This document shows positions 9,461-16,043 of a stretch of 16,137 nucleotides of DNA, one piece after another. The translations under genes were made by a program, and so were the position numbers. The first letter of the stretch is position 1, and each line of letters starts with the position of its first letter. Source of the stretch: Propionibacteriaceae bacterium. Its GTDB lineage: Bacteria; Actinomycetota; Actinomycetes; Propionibacteriales; Propionibacteriaceae. Location: NCBI GenBank assembly GCA_031255975.1, contig JAIRRM010000030.1, positions 1 through 16,137 on the forward strand, given 5' to 3'. The notes under the pieces are model-generated. The model was not told the DNA's origin. It made no database searches and worked only from the letters and a program-made list of their open reading frames with translations.

Positions 9461-10669
9461 GTGCTGTCCGTCGTGCCCGATCAGCTTCACTCCAGTGTCT
9501 CGTCTGCTGTCACGATAGAACGTATCGCCCACGGCGGTTACGGCGTGGCTCACGATGTCGCGGGCCGAGTGGTGTTCGTGCGCCACGCCTTCCCGGGTGA
9601 ATTGGTATCGATTCGTTCCATAGCCACGCCGCACGAGCGCTATTCGTTCGCCGATACGGTGAACGTGTTACGGCCATCCCCTGATCGTGTCCCGGCGGCG
9701 TGCCCGGTAGCCGATCGCTGTGGCGGCTGCGATTTCCAGCAACTGCGGCTTGAGGCGCAGCGACGGCTCAAACTGGAAGTGATACGGGAACAGCTTGATC
9801 GCGCAGGGGTCGGCTACCCGGATTTCGAGGTGGAATCGTTGCCTGGGGATACCGCCGGGCTGCGTTGGCGCACCCGGATGGATTACCAGGTGGGTGACAA
9901 CGGGGTGGGGTTGTATGCGTACCACACCCGTGATGTGGTGCCGCTGCCGCCCCAGGGCTGCCTGTTGGCGGCAGATGGCGGCCCTACTCCCGATGAGTTG
10001 GCGGAGCTGGCCACACCCGGGGTTGGGAGCATCCGGGTGGCGGTGGGGAGCGACGCGACGAGCATACTGGTGGACGGCACCCCGGTGCGTGGCCCGAAGC
10101 GGCTTACCCAGTGGGTGACGTATCGTGACAACCACGGCATCGAGCGGCGGCGCGGCTACCAGGTGGCGGCCGCCGGGTTCTGGCAGGTGCATCCCGGTGC
10201 GCCAGGTGTGTTCGCCACGGCGGTTTTGGCAGGGCTTGATCCGAAGCCGGGGGAGATCGCCCTTGATCTCTACTGTGGCTCCGGCTTGTTCAGTGGAGCG
10301 CTGGCGTCCTGCGGGGTACGGGTCACCGGCATCGATTCCGCCGAGACCGCTGTTTCTGCCGCTAGGCGCAACGTCCCCGAGGCCGTTTTCCGCCGTGAGC
10401 GAGTGGAGCGGGCATCACTCGATGGTTCGGTCGATCTGGTGGTGCTCGACCCGTCTCGGGCGGGGGCCAAGCGCGCGGTGGTTCAGGCGGTGGCCGGGTT
10501 GCGGCCACGCGGAGTCGCGTATGTCGCTTGCGACCCGGCCGCGCTGGCCCGCGATCTGGCCTATTTCGCCGGATTTGGCTACCAGGTGAGCAGTATTCGA
10601 GCATTTGACGCCTTCCCGATGACACACCACGTCGAGACCATTGTCACGCTGATCCCGGGGCGGAAGTAG
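9461..10669 (+). CDS. RumA/RlmD-type 23S rRNA (or tRNA) m5U methyltransferase with TRAM domain
   Basis: This 402-residue SAM-dependent RNA 5-methyluridine methyltransferase has an N-terminal TRAM RNA-binding domain (about 15-70, IERIAHGGYGVAH). It then carries a [4Fe-4S] cluster motif, Cys81-x5-Cys87-x2-Cys90, with Cys167 (PPQGCLL) as fourth ligand. This spacing closely follows E. coli RlmD. The Rossmann domain has the SAM loop LDLYCGSGLFSGAL (268-281), LDPSR at 329-333, the catalytic nucleophile Cys357 in YVACDPAALARDL, and the general base Glu392 in MTHHVETIVTL. LDPSR replaces the more usual DPPR. The target (U1939, U747 or tRNA U54) cannot be decided from sequence alone. The start is GTG 9461, three bases after the DUF3710 stop. 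Translation is probably coupled, since no good ribosome binding site is visible; GTG 9473 is an alternative. Confidence 0.92.
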   Translation: MLSVVPDQLHSSVSSAVTIERIAHGGYGVAHDVAGRVVFVRHAFPGELVSIRSIATPHERYSFADTVNVLRPSPDRVPAACPVADRCGGCDFQQLRLEAQRRLKLEVIREQLDRAGVGYPDFEVESLPGDTAGLRWRTRMDYQVGDNGVGLYAYHTRDVVPLPPQGCLLAADGGPTPDELAELATPGVGSIRVAVGSDATSILVDGTPVRGPKRLTQWVTYRDNHGIERRRGYQVAAAGFWQVHPGAPGVFATAVLAGLDPKPGEIALDLYCGSGLFSGALASCGVRVTGIDSAETAVSAARRNVPEAVFRRERVERASLDGSVDLVVLDPSRAGAKRAVVQAVAGLRPRGVAYVACDPAALARDLAYFAGFGYQVSSIRAFDAFPMTHHVETIVTLIPGRK

Positions 10670-10726
10670 GCGGTATCGCCCGGGGTCTTGACCGCTGATC
10701 TGCTGTTGTCGCAGGCCGCCGAGCGC

Positions 10727-10754
10727 TTGTTCGGAGCGGTTGAGCGCCTATCAT
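10727..10754 (+). promoter_or_regulatory. Putative promoter of dxs (TTGTTC-16-TATCAT), leaderless
   Basis: TTGTTC at 10727-10732 and TATCAT at 10749-10754 are separated by 16 bp. The dxs ATG at 10761 follows the -10 after 6 nt, so the transcript would start at the start codon. A GGAG lies only 2 nt from the ATG, too close to act as a normal Shine-Dalgarno. Confidence 0.5.
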
Positions 10755-10760
10755 GGAGAA

Positions 10761-12737
10761 ATGCCGCTGCTATCCAAGATCAAGAGCCCGGACGACCTCC
10801 GCCGCCTCAATCAACAGCAGTTGGCGGCGCTGGCTAGGGAGATACGCAGACTGCTGATCTCGTCTGTGAGCAAGACCGGCGGGCATTTGGGGCCGAACCT
10901 CGGGGTGGTGGAACTCACACTCGCCATCCACCGGGTGTTCGATTCGCCGCGAGACCCGATCATCTTCGATACCGGCCATCAAAGCTACGTCCACAAGATC
11001 ATCACCGGTCGAGCCGAGCGTTTCGGCACGCTGCGGCAGGAGGGCGGTCTTTCCGGCTACCCGTCGCGCGACGAGAGCGAACATGACTGGGTGGAGAACA
11101 GCCATGCCTCCACGTCGCTGTCGTGGGCGGAAGGCATGGCCAAAGGTTTTCGGCTGCGCGGCGAGACTGACCGTACCGTGGTCGCTGTCATCGGTGATGG
11201 TGCGCTCACCGGGGGTATGGCCTGGGAGGCGCCGAACAACATCGCCGTGGAACCAGATCTGAAGCTGGTTGTAGTCGTGAACGACAACGGCCGTTCGTAC
11301 GCCGAAACGGTGGGCGGACTATCCCAGCAGTTGGCCGGGTTACGCACCAATCCGCGTTACAAAGAAGCATCCAACTGGTTCAATCGCAGTGTCAACCGCA
11401 TCCCCTTGGTGGGACGGCAGACCGTAGAGTTCCTGTCGGCGATGCGTTCCGCCGCCCGTGGGTTGCTGGTGCCGCAGGTGATGTTCTCCGATCTCGGCAT
11501 CAAATACATCGGCCCGTTCGATGGCCATGACATCGCCGCCATGGAGCGAGCCCTCGGACAGGCCAAACACTACGGCGGCCCGGTGATCGTACACGCCATC
11601 ACCCGCAAGGGAAAGGGTTTCTTGGCCGCCGAGCGAGACGGCGAACGCTTCCATGCTGTAGGGGCATTCAACGAGGCGACGGGTGAACCGAAATCCGCCA
11701 GCTTGCAAGCCACCTGGACGGATGCGTTCGCGCAGGAGTTGGTGGAGTTGGGGGAGAGCCACCCAGAGGTGGTGGCGCTCACTGCCGCCATGCTGCAACC
11801 GACAGGGCTGGCGCGTTTCGCCGCCGCCTACCCCGACCGGGTGTTCGACGTGGGCATCGCCGAGCAACACGCCGTCGTCAGCGCCGCTGGGCTGGCCACC
11901 ACCGGGCTGCACCCGGTGTTCGTGGTCTACTCCACCTTCCTGAATCGAGCTTTCGATCAGATGCTGATGGACGTGGCGCTGCACAAAAGCGGCGTGACGT
12001 TCGTGCTCGACCGTTCCGGCATCACGGGGCCGGACGGTGCCACCCACCATGGGGTATGGGATGTGTCCTTGGCGGCTTTGGTGCCGGGTCTCAGGTTGGC
12101 GGCTCCACGCGACCGGTTGCGACTGCACCAGAGCCTGCTGGAAGCGGTACAGGTGGATGATGCCCCCACCATGGTGCGATACTCCAAGAACCGGGTGCCA
12201 GATGAGATTGAGGCCGTCTCGCGCCTTGGGTCGCTGGATGTGATCTGGCGGAGTGCTGGCGCCGCCCCGGTGTTGCTGGTCGGATATGGCGAGATGGCGA
12301 CCACCGCTTTAGCGGTGGCGAAGGCGCTGGAACGGCAGGGCATCGGCAGTATCGTGGTGGATCCGGTGTGGGCGCTGCCGGTAAACCCGGAGTTGGTGGC
12401 GGCCACTCGGGGACGGGCCTTGGTGGTGAGCATCGAGGATAACTTGGTGGTGGGTGGCCTCGGTTCTTGTCTGGAGTTGGCGATGGACGCCGCCGGTATC
12501 GAAGTGCCCACGCGGCAGTTTGGTGTGCCGCACGAGTTTGTGGCCCCCGGCACCCGTACCCAGGTGTTGCAGCGACTTGGACTGACCCCGAAGGCTATCG
12601 CGGCCAGCATCGTAGGGACATACGTCGGGCTTGGAGGCGTAGGCGACAAGTCACCGCTCGATCAGTTGGTGGAAGAGGGGCCGTCAACTGACCAAAATGG
12701 GCACGATAAAGTCACGCTGCCACTCACGGACGGCTAG
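10761..12737 (+). CDS. dxs: 1-deoxy-D-xylulose-5-phosphate synthase
   Basis: Dxs condenses pyruvate and glyceraldehyde 3-phosphate to DXP using thiamine diphosphate, the first step of the MEP isoprenoid pathway. The 658-residue product has SKTGGHLGPNLGVVELTLAIH near the N-terminus (His42). The thiamine-diphosphate motif follows, GDGALTGGMAWEAPNN (145-160), with NDNGRSYAET (174-183). The second half has DVGIAEQHAV with catalytic Glu368, DRSGITGPDGATHHGVWD, and the C-terminal transketolase domain. Two small departures from common sequences are EAPNN (usually EALNN) and SYAETVGG (usually SYAPTIGG). ATG 10761 gives the family start MPLLSKIKSPDDLR and sits 6 nt after a TATCAT -10; an upstream GTG at 10740 is less likely. 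The last 17 codons and the stop overlap the 3' end of rnd on the other strand. Confidence 0.97.
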   Translation: MPLLSKIKSPDDLRRLNQQQLAALAREIRRLLISSVSKTGGHLGPNLGVVELTLAIHRVFDSPRDPIIFDTGHQSYVHKIITGRAERFGTLRQEGGLSGYPSRDESEHDWVENSHASTSLSWAEGMAKGFRLRGETDRTVVAVIGDGALTGGMAWEAPNNIAVEPDLKLVVVVNDNGRSYAETVGGLSQQLAGLRTNPRYKEASNWFNRSVNRIPLVGRQTVEFLSAMRSAARGLLVPQVMFSDLGIKYIGPFDGHDIAAMERALGQAKHYGGPVIVHAITRKGKGFLAAERDGERFHAVGAFNEATGEPKSASLQATWTDAFAQELVELGESHPEVVALTAAMLQPTGLARFAAAYPDRVFDVGIAEQHAVVSAAGLATTGLHPVFVVYSTFLNRAFDQMLMDVALHKSGVTFVLDRSGITGPDGATHHGVWDVSLAALVPGLRLAAPRDRLRLHQSLLEAVQVDDAPTMVRYSKNRVPDEIEAVSRLGSLDVIWRSAGAAPVLLVGYGEMATTALAVAKALERQGIGSIVVDPVWALPVNPELVAATRGRALVVSIEDNLVVGGLGSCLELAMDAAGIEVPTRQFGVPHEFVAPGTRTQVLQRLGLTPKAIAASIVGTYVGLGGVGDKSPLDQLVEEGPSTDQNGHDKVTLPLTDG

Positions 12738-13919
12738 CCCCGCCAGGGTGGTGTTCACCGCTTCCGGGGTGATTTGGTTCGGCGGTTTCCAGCAATACTG
12801 CTTCAGCGCGCCGGGGGAGACCAGGTTCTCCACCGGAATCCGTAGCTGTTGCGCTCGTTCAATTACGGCGGGACGTATTCGCGACCACAGCGCCGCGGCT
12901 TCCGGTTTGAGCCTAGGCCAGTTCCGTACCTCGGGCACCGGGGAGCGACGGATACGCAGGGGAGGCAACTGCGCTTCGGGCAGTTCCCCGGCGCGGCGTA
13001 TCGCCGCCAGCCAGTCCACCAGGAATACCTGGTGTTGCTGCCGGGAGAACGCGGGCAGGCGGTGGATTTCGGAGACGGTCGGCACCTCGGGGTGCTCGGC
13101 GCTCACCAGTTCGGCTATCTGGGTTATCACGGTGTCAGCGAGCACATGGTTGGGGTAGCGATCCAAATCTTCGGCGATGATGTCCCGGGCGCTCCAAAGT
13201 TCGCGCAGTACGGCGAGTCCGCGTCTGGTGCGTACCCGATTTGCGCCGTTCAAACGCCGCCAGCGGTCGGGCCGCTCCGGCTGTTCCCTGGCGAACGTCG
13301 CTACAACGTACGCGAACTCCTGACGGGCCCACTCGTCCTTACCGGCTTCCACCAGCATGGCGGCGAGCTTGTCGCGCAGTTCGATGAGCAGTTCCACGTC
13401 CAGCGCCGCATACACCAACCAGGGGTGCGGCAGGGGACGGCGTGACCAGTCGGCGGCAGAGTGCTCCTTGAGCAAGGTGATGTCGAAGAACTCCTCGATG
13501 AGTGCCGCGAGCGATACATGTGGCAACCCGAGCAATCTGGCGGCCAGTTCGGTGTCGAACACGTTGCGCGGCACCATGGCGATCTCTGCCAGGCAGGGCA
13601 GATCCTGACTCGCCGAATGCAGGATCCACTCTGCGTCGGCGATGGCGGCGGCGAGACGGCTCAGATCGGCTGGTGTGCGTCCGTCCTGGAAGGCGATGGG
13701 GTCAAGCAGCATGGTGCCAGTTCCGGCGCGGCGCAACTGCACCAGGTAGGCCCGCGACGAGTAGCGGAACGTCTGGGCCCGTTCTGTATCCAAGGCAACC
13801 GGGCCGGTACCAGAGGCCAGCGCGGCGATGCCGCTATCCAGCGCGGCGGTGGTCTCGATCAACTCCGGCACACCAGCCGTGGGTACACGCAACACATTGA
13901 GGTTGCGGTCTTCGCCCAT
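12684..13919 (-). CDS. rnd: Ribonuclease D-like 3'-5' exoribonuclease with HRDC domain
   Basis: This 411-residue DEDDy-family exonuclease trims 3' ends of structured RNAs such as tRNA precursors. The catalytic acidic residues are visible: Asp44 and Glu46 (VALDTERAQTFRYSSRAYLVQ), Asp106 (HSASQDLPCL), and Tyr170 with Asp174 (VYAALDVELL). An HRDC helical domain follows at about 230-300 (RRGLAVLRELWSARDIIAEDLDRYPNHVL), and a second HRDC-like segment probably lies at about 340-400. ATG 13919 is preceded by GGCAGG about 9 nt upstream, and lies 5 bp after the DUF3000 stop, indicating co-transcription. The stop lies inside the convergent dxs gene, giving a 54-bp tail-to-tail overlap. A tRNA cluster lies 1.7 kb away, but on the opposite strand. 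Confidence 0.93.
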   Translation of the reverse strand: MGEDRNLNVLRVPTAGVPELIETTAALDSGIAALASGTGPVALDTERAQTFRYSSRAYLVQLRRAGTGTMLLDPIAFQDGRTPADLSRLAAAIADAEWILHSASQDLPCLAEIAMVPRNVFDTELAARLLGLPHVSLAALIEEFFDITLLKEHSAADWSRRPLPHPWLVYAALDVELLIELRDKLAAMLVEAGKDEWARQEFAYVVATFAREQPERPDRWRRLNGANRVRTRRGLAVLRELWSARDIIAEDLDRYPNHVLADTVITQIAELVSAEHPEVPTVSEIHRLPAFSRQQHQVFLVDWLAAIRRAGELPEAQLPPLRIRRSPVPEVRNWPRLKPEAAALWSRIRPAVIERAQQLRIPVENLVSPGALKQYCWKPPNQITPEAVNTTLAGLAVREWQRDFIVPILVS

Positions 13920-13924
13920 TCGCT

Positions 13925-14464
13925 TTAACCTGCCAATTCCGGTGTGCCGCTGGCCAGATACAACAGTTCTTCCCAGGCGCGCAGATGCGCTTCAATGTCC
14001 AGTTCTCCTTTGAGCACCGGGGTCCAAGACGTGCGTAGCTCAATTTCGGCGCGGTCTTCGGCGGCTTTAGCACCGAATCCGCGTCCGGTGACGGCGGTCA
14101 CGGTGCCCGCTGGTTCGCGATAGGTGGCCTGGCAGCCGACCAGCGCGTCGGTGAACCAGGTCCAACCCACCTCGTGTAACAGCGGGTCGGTGGCTGTCTC
14201 AATGTCGACGGGGGCGTTCACCATACTCACGCAGCGGAAGGTGCCGTCCCAGCCCGCTCCACCGGCGGGGTCGTACAACAACACCAAGCGACCGGTTGCC
14301 GCGGTGCCGTCGGCGTCGAGTGTGGCCTCGACGGCGAGACTGTAGGGGGCAATGCGGGTCGGCCCCGGGTGTACCTCGACACTGATGCCAGGCTCCCAGG
14401 CAAACAGCTCTACCGCCCGGGCGATTCGGTCGAAGAACCGTCCTTTGAGGTCACGTTCCCCCAT
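13925..14464 (-). CDS. DUF3000 family protein
   Basis: This 179-residue protein matches the actinobacterial DUF3000 family, which is usually found just upstream of RNase D. Recognisable blocks are FDRIARAVELFAW, then PTRIAPYSLAVEATLD, then GRLVLLYDPAGGAGWDGTFR, HEVGWTWFTDALVG, and ELRTSWTP. It is soluble, with no catalytic motif I recognise, and its function is unknown. ATG 14464 gives the family-typical start (MGERDLKGRFF). The open frame continues 58 codons upstream, but that extension is antisense-like Ser/Pro/Arg sequence overlapping the CbiX-like gene, so I reject it. TACCGT lies 7 nt before the ATG, so this gene may also have its own leaderless promoter despite lying 61 bp behind the CbiX-like gene. 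rnd follows after 5 bp. Confidence 0.88.
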   Translation of the reverse strand: MGERDLKGRFFDRIARAVELFAWEPGISVEVHPGPTRIAPYSLAVEATLDADGTAATGRLVLLYDPAGGAGWDGTFRCVSMVNAPVDIETATDPLLHEVGWTWFTDALVGCQATYREPAGTVTAVTGRGFGAKAAEDRAEIELRTSWTPVLKGELDIEAHLRAWEELLYLASGTPELAG

Positions 14465-14471
14465 GATGATG

Positions 14472-14477
14472 ACGGTA
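14472..14477 (-). promoter_or_regulatory. Putative -10 element (leaderless) of the DUF3000 gene
   Basis: On the minus strand TACCGT is followed by 7 nt and then the DUF3000 ATG at 14464. No ribosome binding site intervenes. A -35 is not evident. Confidence 0.4.
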
Positions 14478-14525
14478 CCGCTTGGGGTGGGCGTAGCACG
14501 GGCAGGCACGCCGTGGCGGTGCCGT

Positions 14526-15347
14526 CTAGGCCAGGAACTCCCCCGACAGCAGCGCCTCTGTTTCTTCCGATTCGACATCGGAGACGATGAGGGCGGGGCC
14601 GACCACGTCGTCGAGCATGGCGAGGGCGGCGACGGCATAGCGGGCCATTATCAGGTCGAGCAATCGCTCGTCACTGCCGATTGGAGGGCTGACCACGACC
14701 GCGCCGGCGGCCAGCGCAGATTCCACCTGGCTGTTGTAGCTGGCGTCGGGTGCCAAAAACAGCGCTCCGACGGCGGTGGCGCGGCGCCCCTGAGCGCGCA
14801 GGGCGGCCAGTGCGGTGGCGATGGACGGCCCGGAGCCGTCGGCGTACGCCAACTGCACCGGCAGATGGTGATGGTTGCGCCATTGGCGGGCACGCCGGGA
14901 CAGCAAGGCGGCACCACGGGAGTCACCGAGCCCTGAGGTGGCCAGCACCAACGAGTCGAGTTCCATGACGTGTACGGCGCTGAGCGCCTGTCGTAACTTG
15001 AAATCAAGCACAGGCAGCAGCTCGATGGCGGGGCCGATAGGGCGCGCCAGCATGATGTTGCGGTCAGGATGGGCAGTGCGCAACGTGTTCACCTGGGCTA
15101 TCGCGTCTGGGTGTGGGCTGACGGCGCGGGTGAGGTCGAGCGGCACAAAGACGATCTCCTCGGTGCCGGTCGCGATGAGTTTGGAGGCAACCGAAACGGG
15201 GTCGATGCCAGTTCTGCCAAAAAGAGCGACGTGGATCGGCAATTTGGGGCGCATCTCCTGCATCCGCCCGCGGAGCAGATGGGCAACCTGCGCGGTGCTC
15301 TCATCTGTGAAGCCGCAAGGCAACAGAATCAACGCCGGAGCCGACAT
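14526..15347 (-). CDS. CbiX/SirB-like (sirohydrochlorin chelatase family) protein, possibly without chelatase activity
   Basis: This 273-residue protein shows two tandem half-domains of the class II chelatase (CbiX/SirB) fold. Half one begins APALILLPCGFTDEST and includes EEIVFVPLDLTRAVSPHPD. Half two begins DSLVLATSGLGDSRGAALLSRRARQW and includes AVGALFLAPDASYNSQ, then GAVVVSPPIGSDERLLDLIMARY. The family inserts Co, Ni or Fe into sirohydrochlorin using histidines, the first in an HGS/HGT motif after strand 1. Here that position is Cys11 (PCGF), and the later GYH-type histidine is replaced by a SPHPD sequence that does not align cleanly. The catalyst may therefore be lost or altered. A strong AGGAGGGGG ribosome binding site supports ATG 15347. 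It appears to be the first gene of a unit with DUF3000 and rnd. Fold family is likely; activity is doubtful. Confidence 0.7.
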   Translation of the reverse strand: MSAPALILLPCGFTDESTAQVAHLLRGRMQEMRPKLPIHVALFGRTGIDPVSVASKLIATGTEEIVFVPLDLTRAVSPHPDAIAQVNTLRTAHPDRNIMLARPIGPAIELLPVLDFKLRQALSAVHVMELDSLVLATSGLGDSRGAALLSRRARQWRNHHHLPVQLAYADGSGPSIATALAALRAQGRRATAVGALFLAPDASYNSQVESALAAGAVVVSPPIGSDERLLDLIMARYAVAALAMLDDVVGPALIVSDVESEETEALLSGEFLA

Positions 15348-15387
15348 TCGGCGCCCCCTCCTACTGGTCGACCGATTGGCTTACCTG

Positions 15388-15417
15388 AGTCTAGCGGCAA
15401 GTACTCGCTATTGGAAA
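15388..15417 (-). promoter_or_regulatory. Putative promoter of the CbiX-like/DUF3000/rnd unit (TTTCCA-18-TAGACT)
   Basis: On the minus strand TTTCCA (15412-15417) and TAGACT (15388-15393) are separated by 18 bp. The -10 ends 40 nt before ATG 15347, leaving a short leader of about 33 nt that contains the strong ribosome binding site. TAGACT is the same -10 sequence proposed for DUF4235. Confidence 0.45.
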
Positions 15418-15516
15418 CCCTTATGACAACGCTATTTGCAAGCTTGTGGACGCCATATATCGAATATTGAGACGATCTGTCGTAGCTTTGGTACGCAATT
15501 CGTTCTCGACTGGGGT
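15418..15516. other. AT-rich intergenic stretch between the CbiX-like gene and the tRNA cluster
   Basis: The roughly 260 bp between the CbiX-like start and the first tRNA hold no convincing protein gene. This part is clearly AT-richer than the genes around it (for example ATATATCGAATATT at 15455-15468). It contains -35-like TTGCAA (15436-15441) and TTGTGG (15444-15449), but no -10 at standard spacing. It could be the body of a small RNA ending at the hairpins that follow, but I see only indirect support. Confidence 0.3.
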
Positions 15517-15548
15517 GCGGATGGAGGCTTGAACCAACCTCAATCCGC
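15517..15548 (+). other. Long imperfect hairpin upstream of the tRNA promoter
   Basis: GCGGAT (15517-15522) pairs with ATCCGC (15543-15548). After one G/A mismatch GAGG pairs with CCTC, and TTG can pair with CAA across a three-base AAC loop, with one bulged C. This gives about 13 base pairs in 32 nt, far more than expected by chance in intergenic DNA. It is followed by a shorter GC hairpin. Confidence 0.55.
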
Positions 15549-15566
15549 CGCCGGGGCGGTTTGTTA
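15545..15566 (+). terminator. Terminator-like GC hairpin with short T-rich tail
   Basis: CCGCC (15545-15549) and GGCGG (15555-15559) form a 5-bp GC stem with a 5-nt loop, followed by TTTGTTA. It looks like a weak intrinsic terminator for plus-strand transcription. No plus-strand gene lies upstream within 2.8 kb. Its 5' arm overlaps the longer hairpin at 15517-15548, so the two compete, and its tail doubles as the -35 of the tRNA promoter. Confidence 0.35.
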
Positions 15567-15589
15567 CGGGGCTCACAATCCACTATGCT
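15561..15589 (+). promoter_or_regulatory. Promoter of the tRNA cluster (TTGTTA-17-TATGCT)
   Basis: TTGTTA (15561-15566) and TATGCT (15584-15589) are separated by an ideal 17 bp and are the best sigma-70-type promoter in the window. Transcription should start near 15596, about 16 nt before mature tRNA-Gly, a normal leader for a tRNA operon. Confidence 0.65.
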
Positions 15590-15611
15590 CATATCCGCGC
15601 CAAGGCGTAGT

Positions 15612-15684
15612 GCGGACGTGGCTCAGTTGGTAGAGCATCACCTTGCCAAGGTGAGGGTCGCGGGTTCGAGTCCCGTCGTCCGCT
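15612..15684 (+). tRNA. tRNA-Gly (anticodon GCC)
   Basis: The 73-nt cloverleaf has a 7-bp acceptor stem GCGGACG/CGTCCGC with discriminator T, and a D-arm with GCTCAGTTGGTAGAGC. The anticodon stem TCACC/GGTGA encloses loop TTGCCAA (anticodon GCC), and the T-arm is GCGGGTTCGAGTCCCGT. CCA is not encoded. It is the first of four tRNAs. Confidence 0.97.
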
Positions 15685-15719
15685 CGGAGGGTCTTTCACC
15701 TTGAGACAAGGCTCTTAAG

Positions 15720-15790
15720 GGTCGGATGGCCGAGAGGCGAGGCAACGGACTGCAAATCCGTGTACACGGGTTCAAATCCCGTTCCGACCT
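15720..15790 (+). tRNA. tRNA-Cys (anticodon GCA)
   Basis: The 71-nt cloverleaf has acceptor GGTCGGA/TCCGACC and discriminator T (U73), the cysteine identity base. The anticodon stem ACGGA/TCCGT encloses loop CTGCAAA (anticodon GCA), and the T-arm is ACGGGTTCAAATCCCGT. CCA is not encoded. It lies 35 bp after tRNA-Gly. Confidence 0.97.
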
Positions 15791-15811
15791 CCGGCTTGAG
15801 GGCCCAGATGC

Positions 15812-15883
15812 GGGCGGCTGGCGCAGTGGTAGCGCGCTTCCTTGACACGGAAGAGGTCACTGGTTCAAACCCAGTGTCGCCCA
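15812..15883 (+). tRNA. tRNA-Val (anticodon GAC)
   Basis: The 72-nt cloverleaf has acceptor GGGCGGC/GTCGCCC (one G-T pair) and discriminator A. The D-arm includes GCGCAGTGGTAGCGC. The anticodon stem CTTCC/GGAAG encloses loop TTGACAC (anticodon GAC, reading GUC/GUU). The T-arm is ACTGGTTCAAACCCAGT. CCA is not encoded. Confidence 0.97.
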
Positions 15884-15938
15884 CGAGGTGCGTGATGTTT
15901 CCGTCAGGGGCAAAAGCGCCGCATACACAACCGCATAA

Positions 15939-16010
15939 GGGCGTATGGCGCAGTGGTAGCGCGCTTCGTTCACACCGAAGAGGTCACTGGTTCAAACCCA
16001 GTTACGCCCA
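15939..16010 (+). tRNA. tRNA-Val (anticodon CAC)
   Basis: The 72-nt cloverleaf has acceptor GGGCGTA/TACGCCC and discriminator A. The anticodon stem CTTCG/CGAAG encloses loop TTCACAC (anticodon CAC, reading GUG). Its D-arm and T-arm are identical to those of the tRNA-Val(GAC) 55 bp upstream, so the two are clearly tandem paralogues. CCA is not encoded. Confidence 0.97.
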
Positions 16011-16017
16011 CAGACCA

Positions 16018-16043
16018 AAACGGTAGTTAAACCCGTTTAACTA
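16018..16043. repeat. 20-nt AT-rich perfect inverted repeat after the tRNA cluster, with an alternative stem
   Basis: TAGTTAAAC (16024-16032), CC, then GTTTAACTA (16035-16043) form a perfect inverted repeat with 9-bp arms. An alternative pairing, AAACGG (16018-16023) with CCGTTT (16033-16038), shares bases with it and is mutually exclusive. It starts 14 nt after the last tRNA. It may be the 3' processing/termination structure of the tRNA operon or a binding site for a dimeric regulator. No T-tract follows the palindrome. Confidence 0.55.

Noticed and set aside
10669..10680. GGCG-GTAT-CGCC hairpin after the RNA methyltransferase
   Set aside because: A 4-bp stem overlapping the stop codon with no T-tract is expected by chance in GC-rich DNA.
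11340..12128. 262-codon minus-strand open frame inside dxs
   Set aside because: Low-complexity His/Gly/Gln-rich shadow of a fully recognisable dxs.
13926..14638. 58-codon N-terminal extension of DUF3000 overlapping the CbiX-like gene
   Set aside because: The added residues are Ser/Pro/Arg-rich antisense-type sequence. The family start and the -10 geometry fit ATG 14464.
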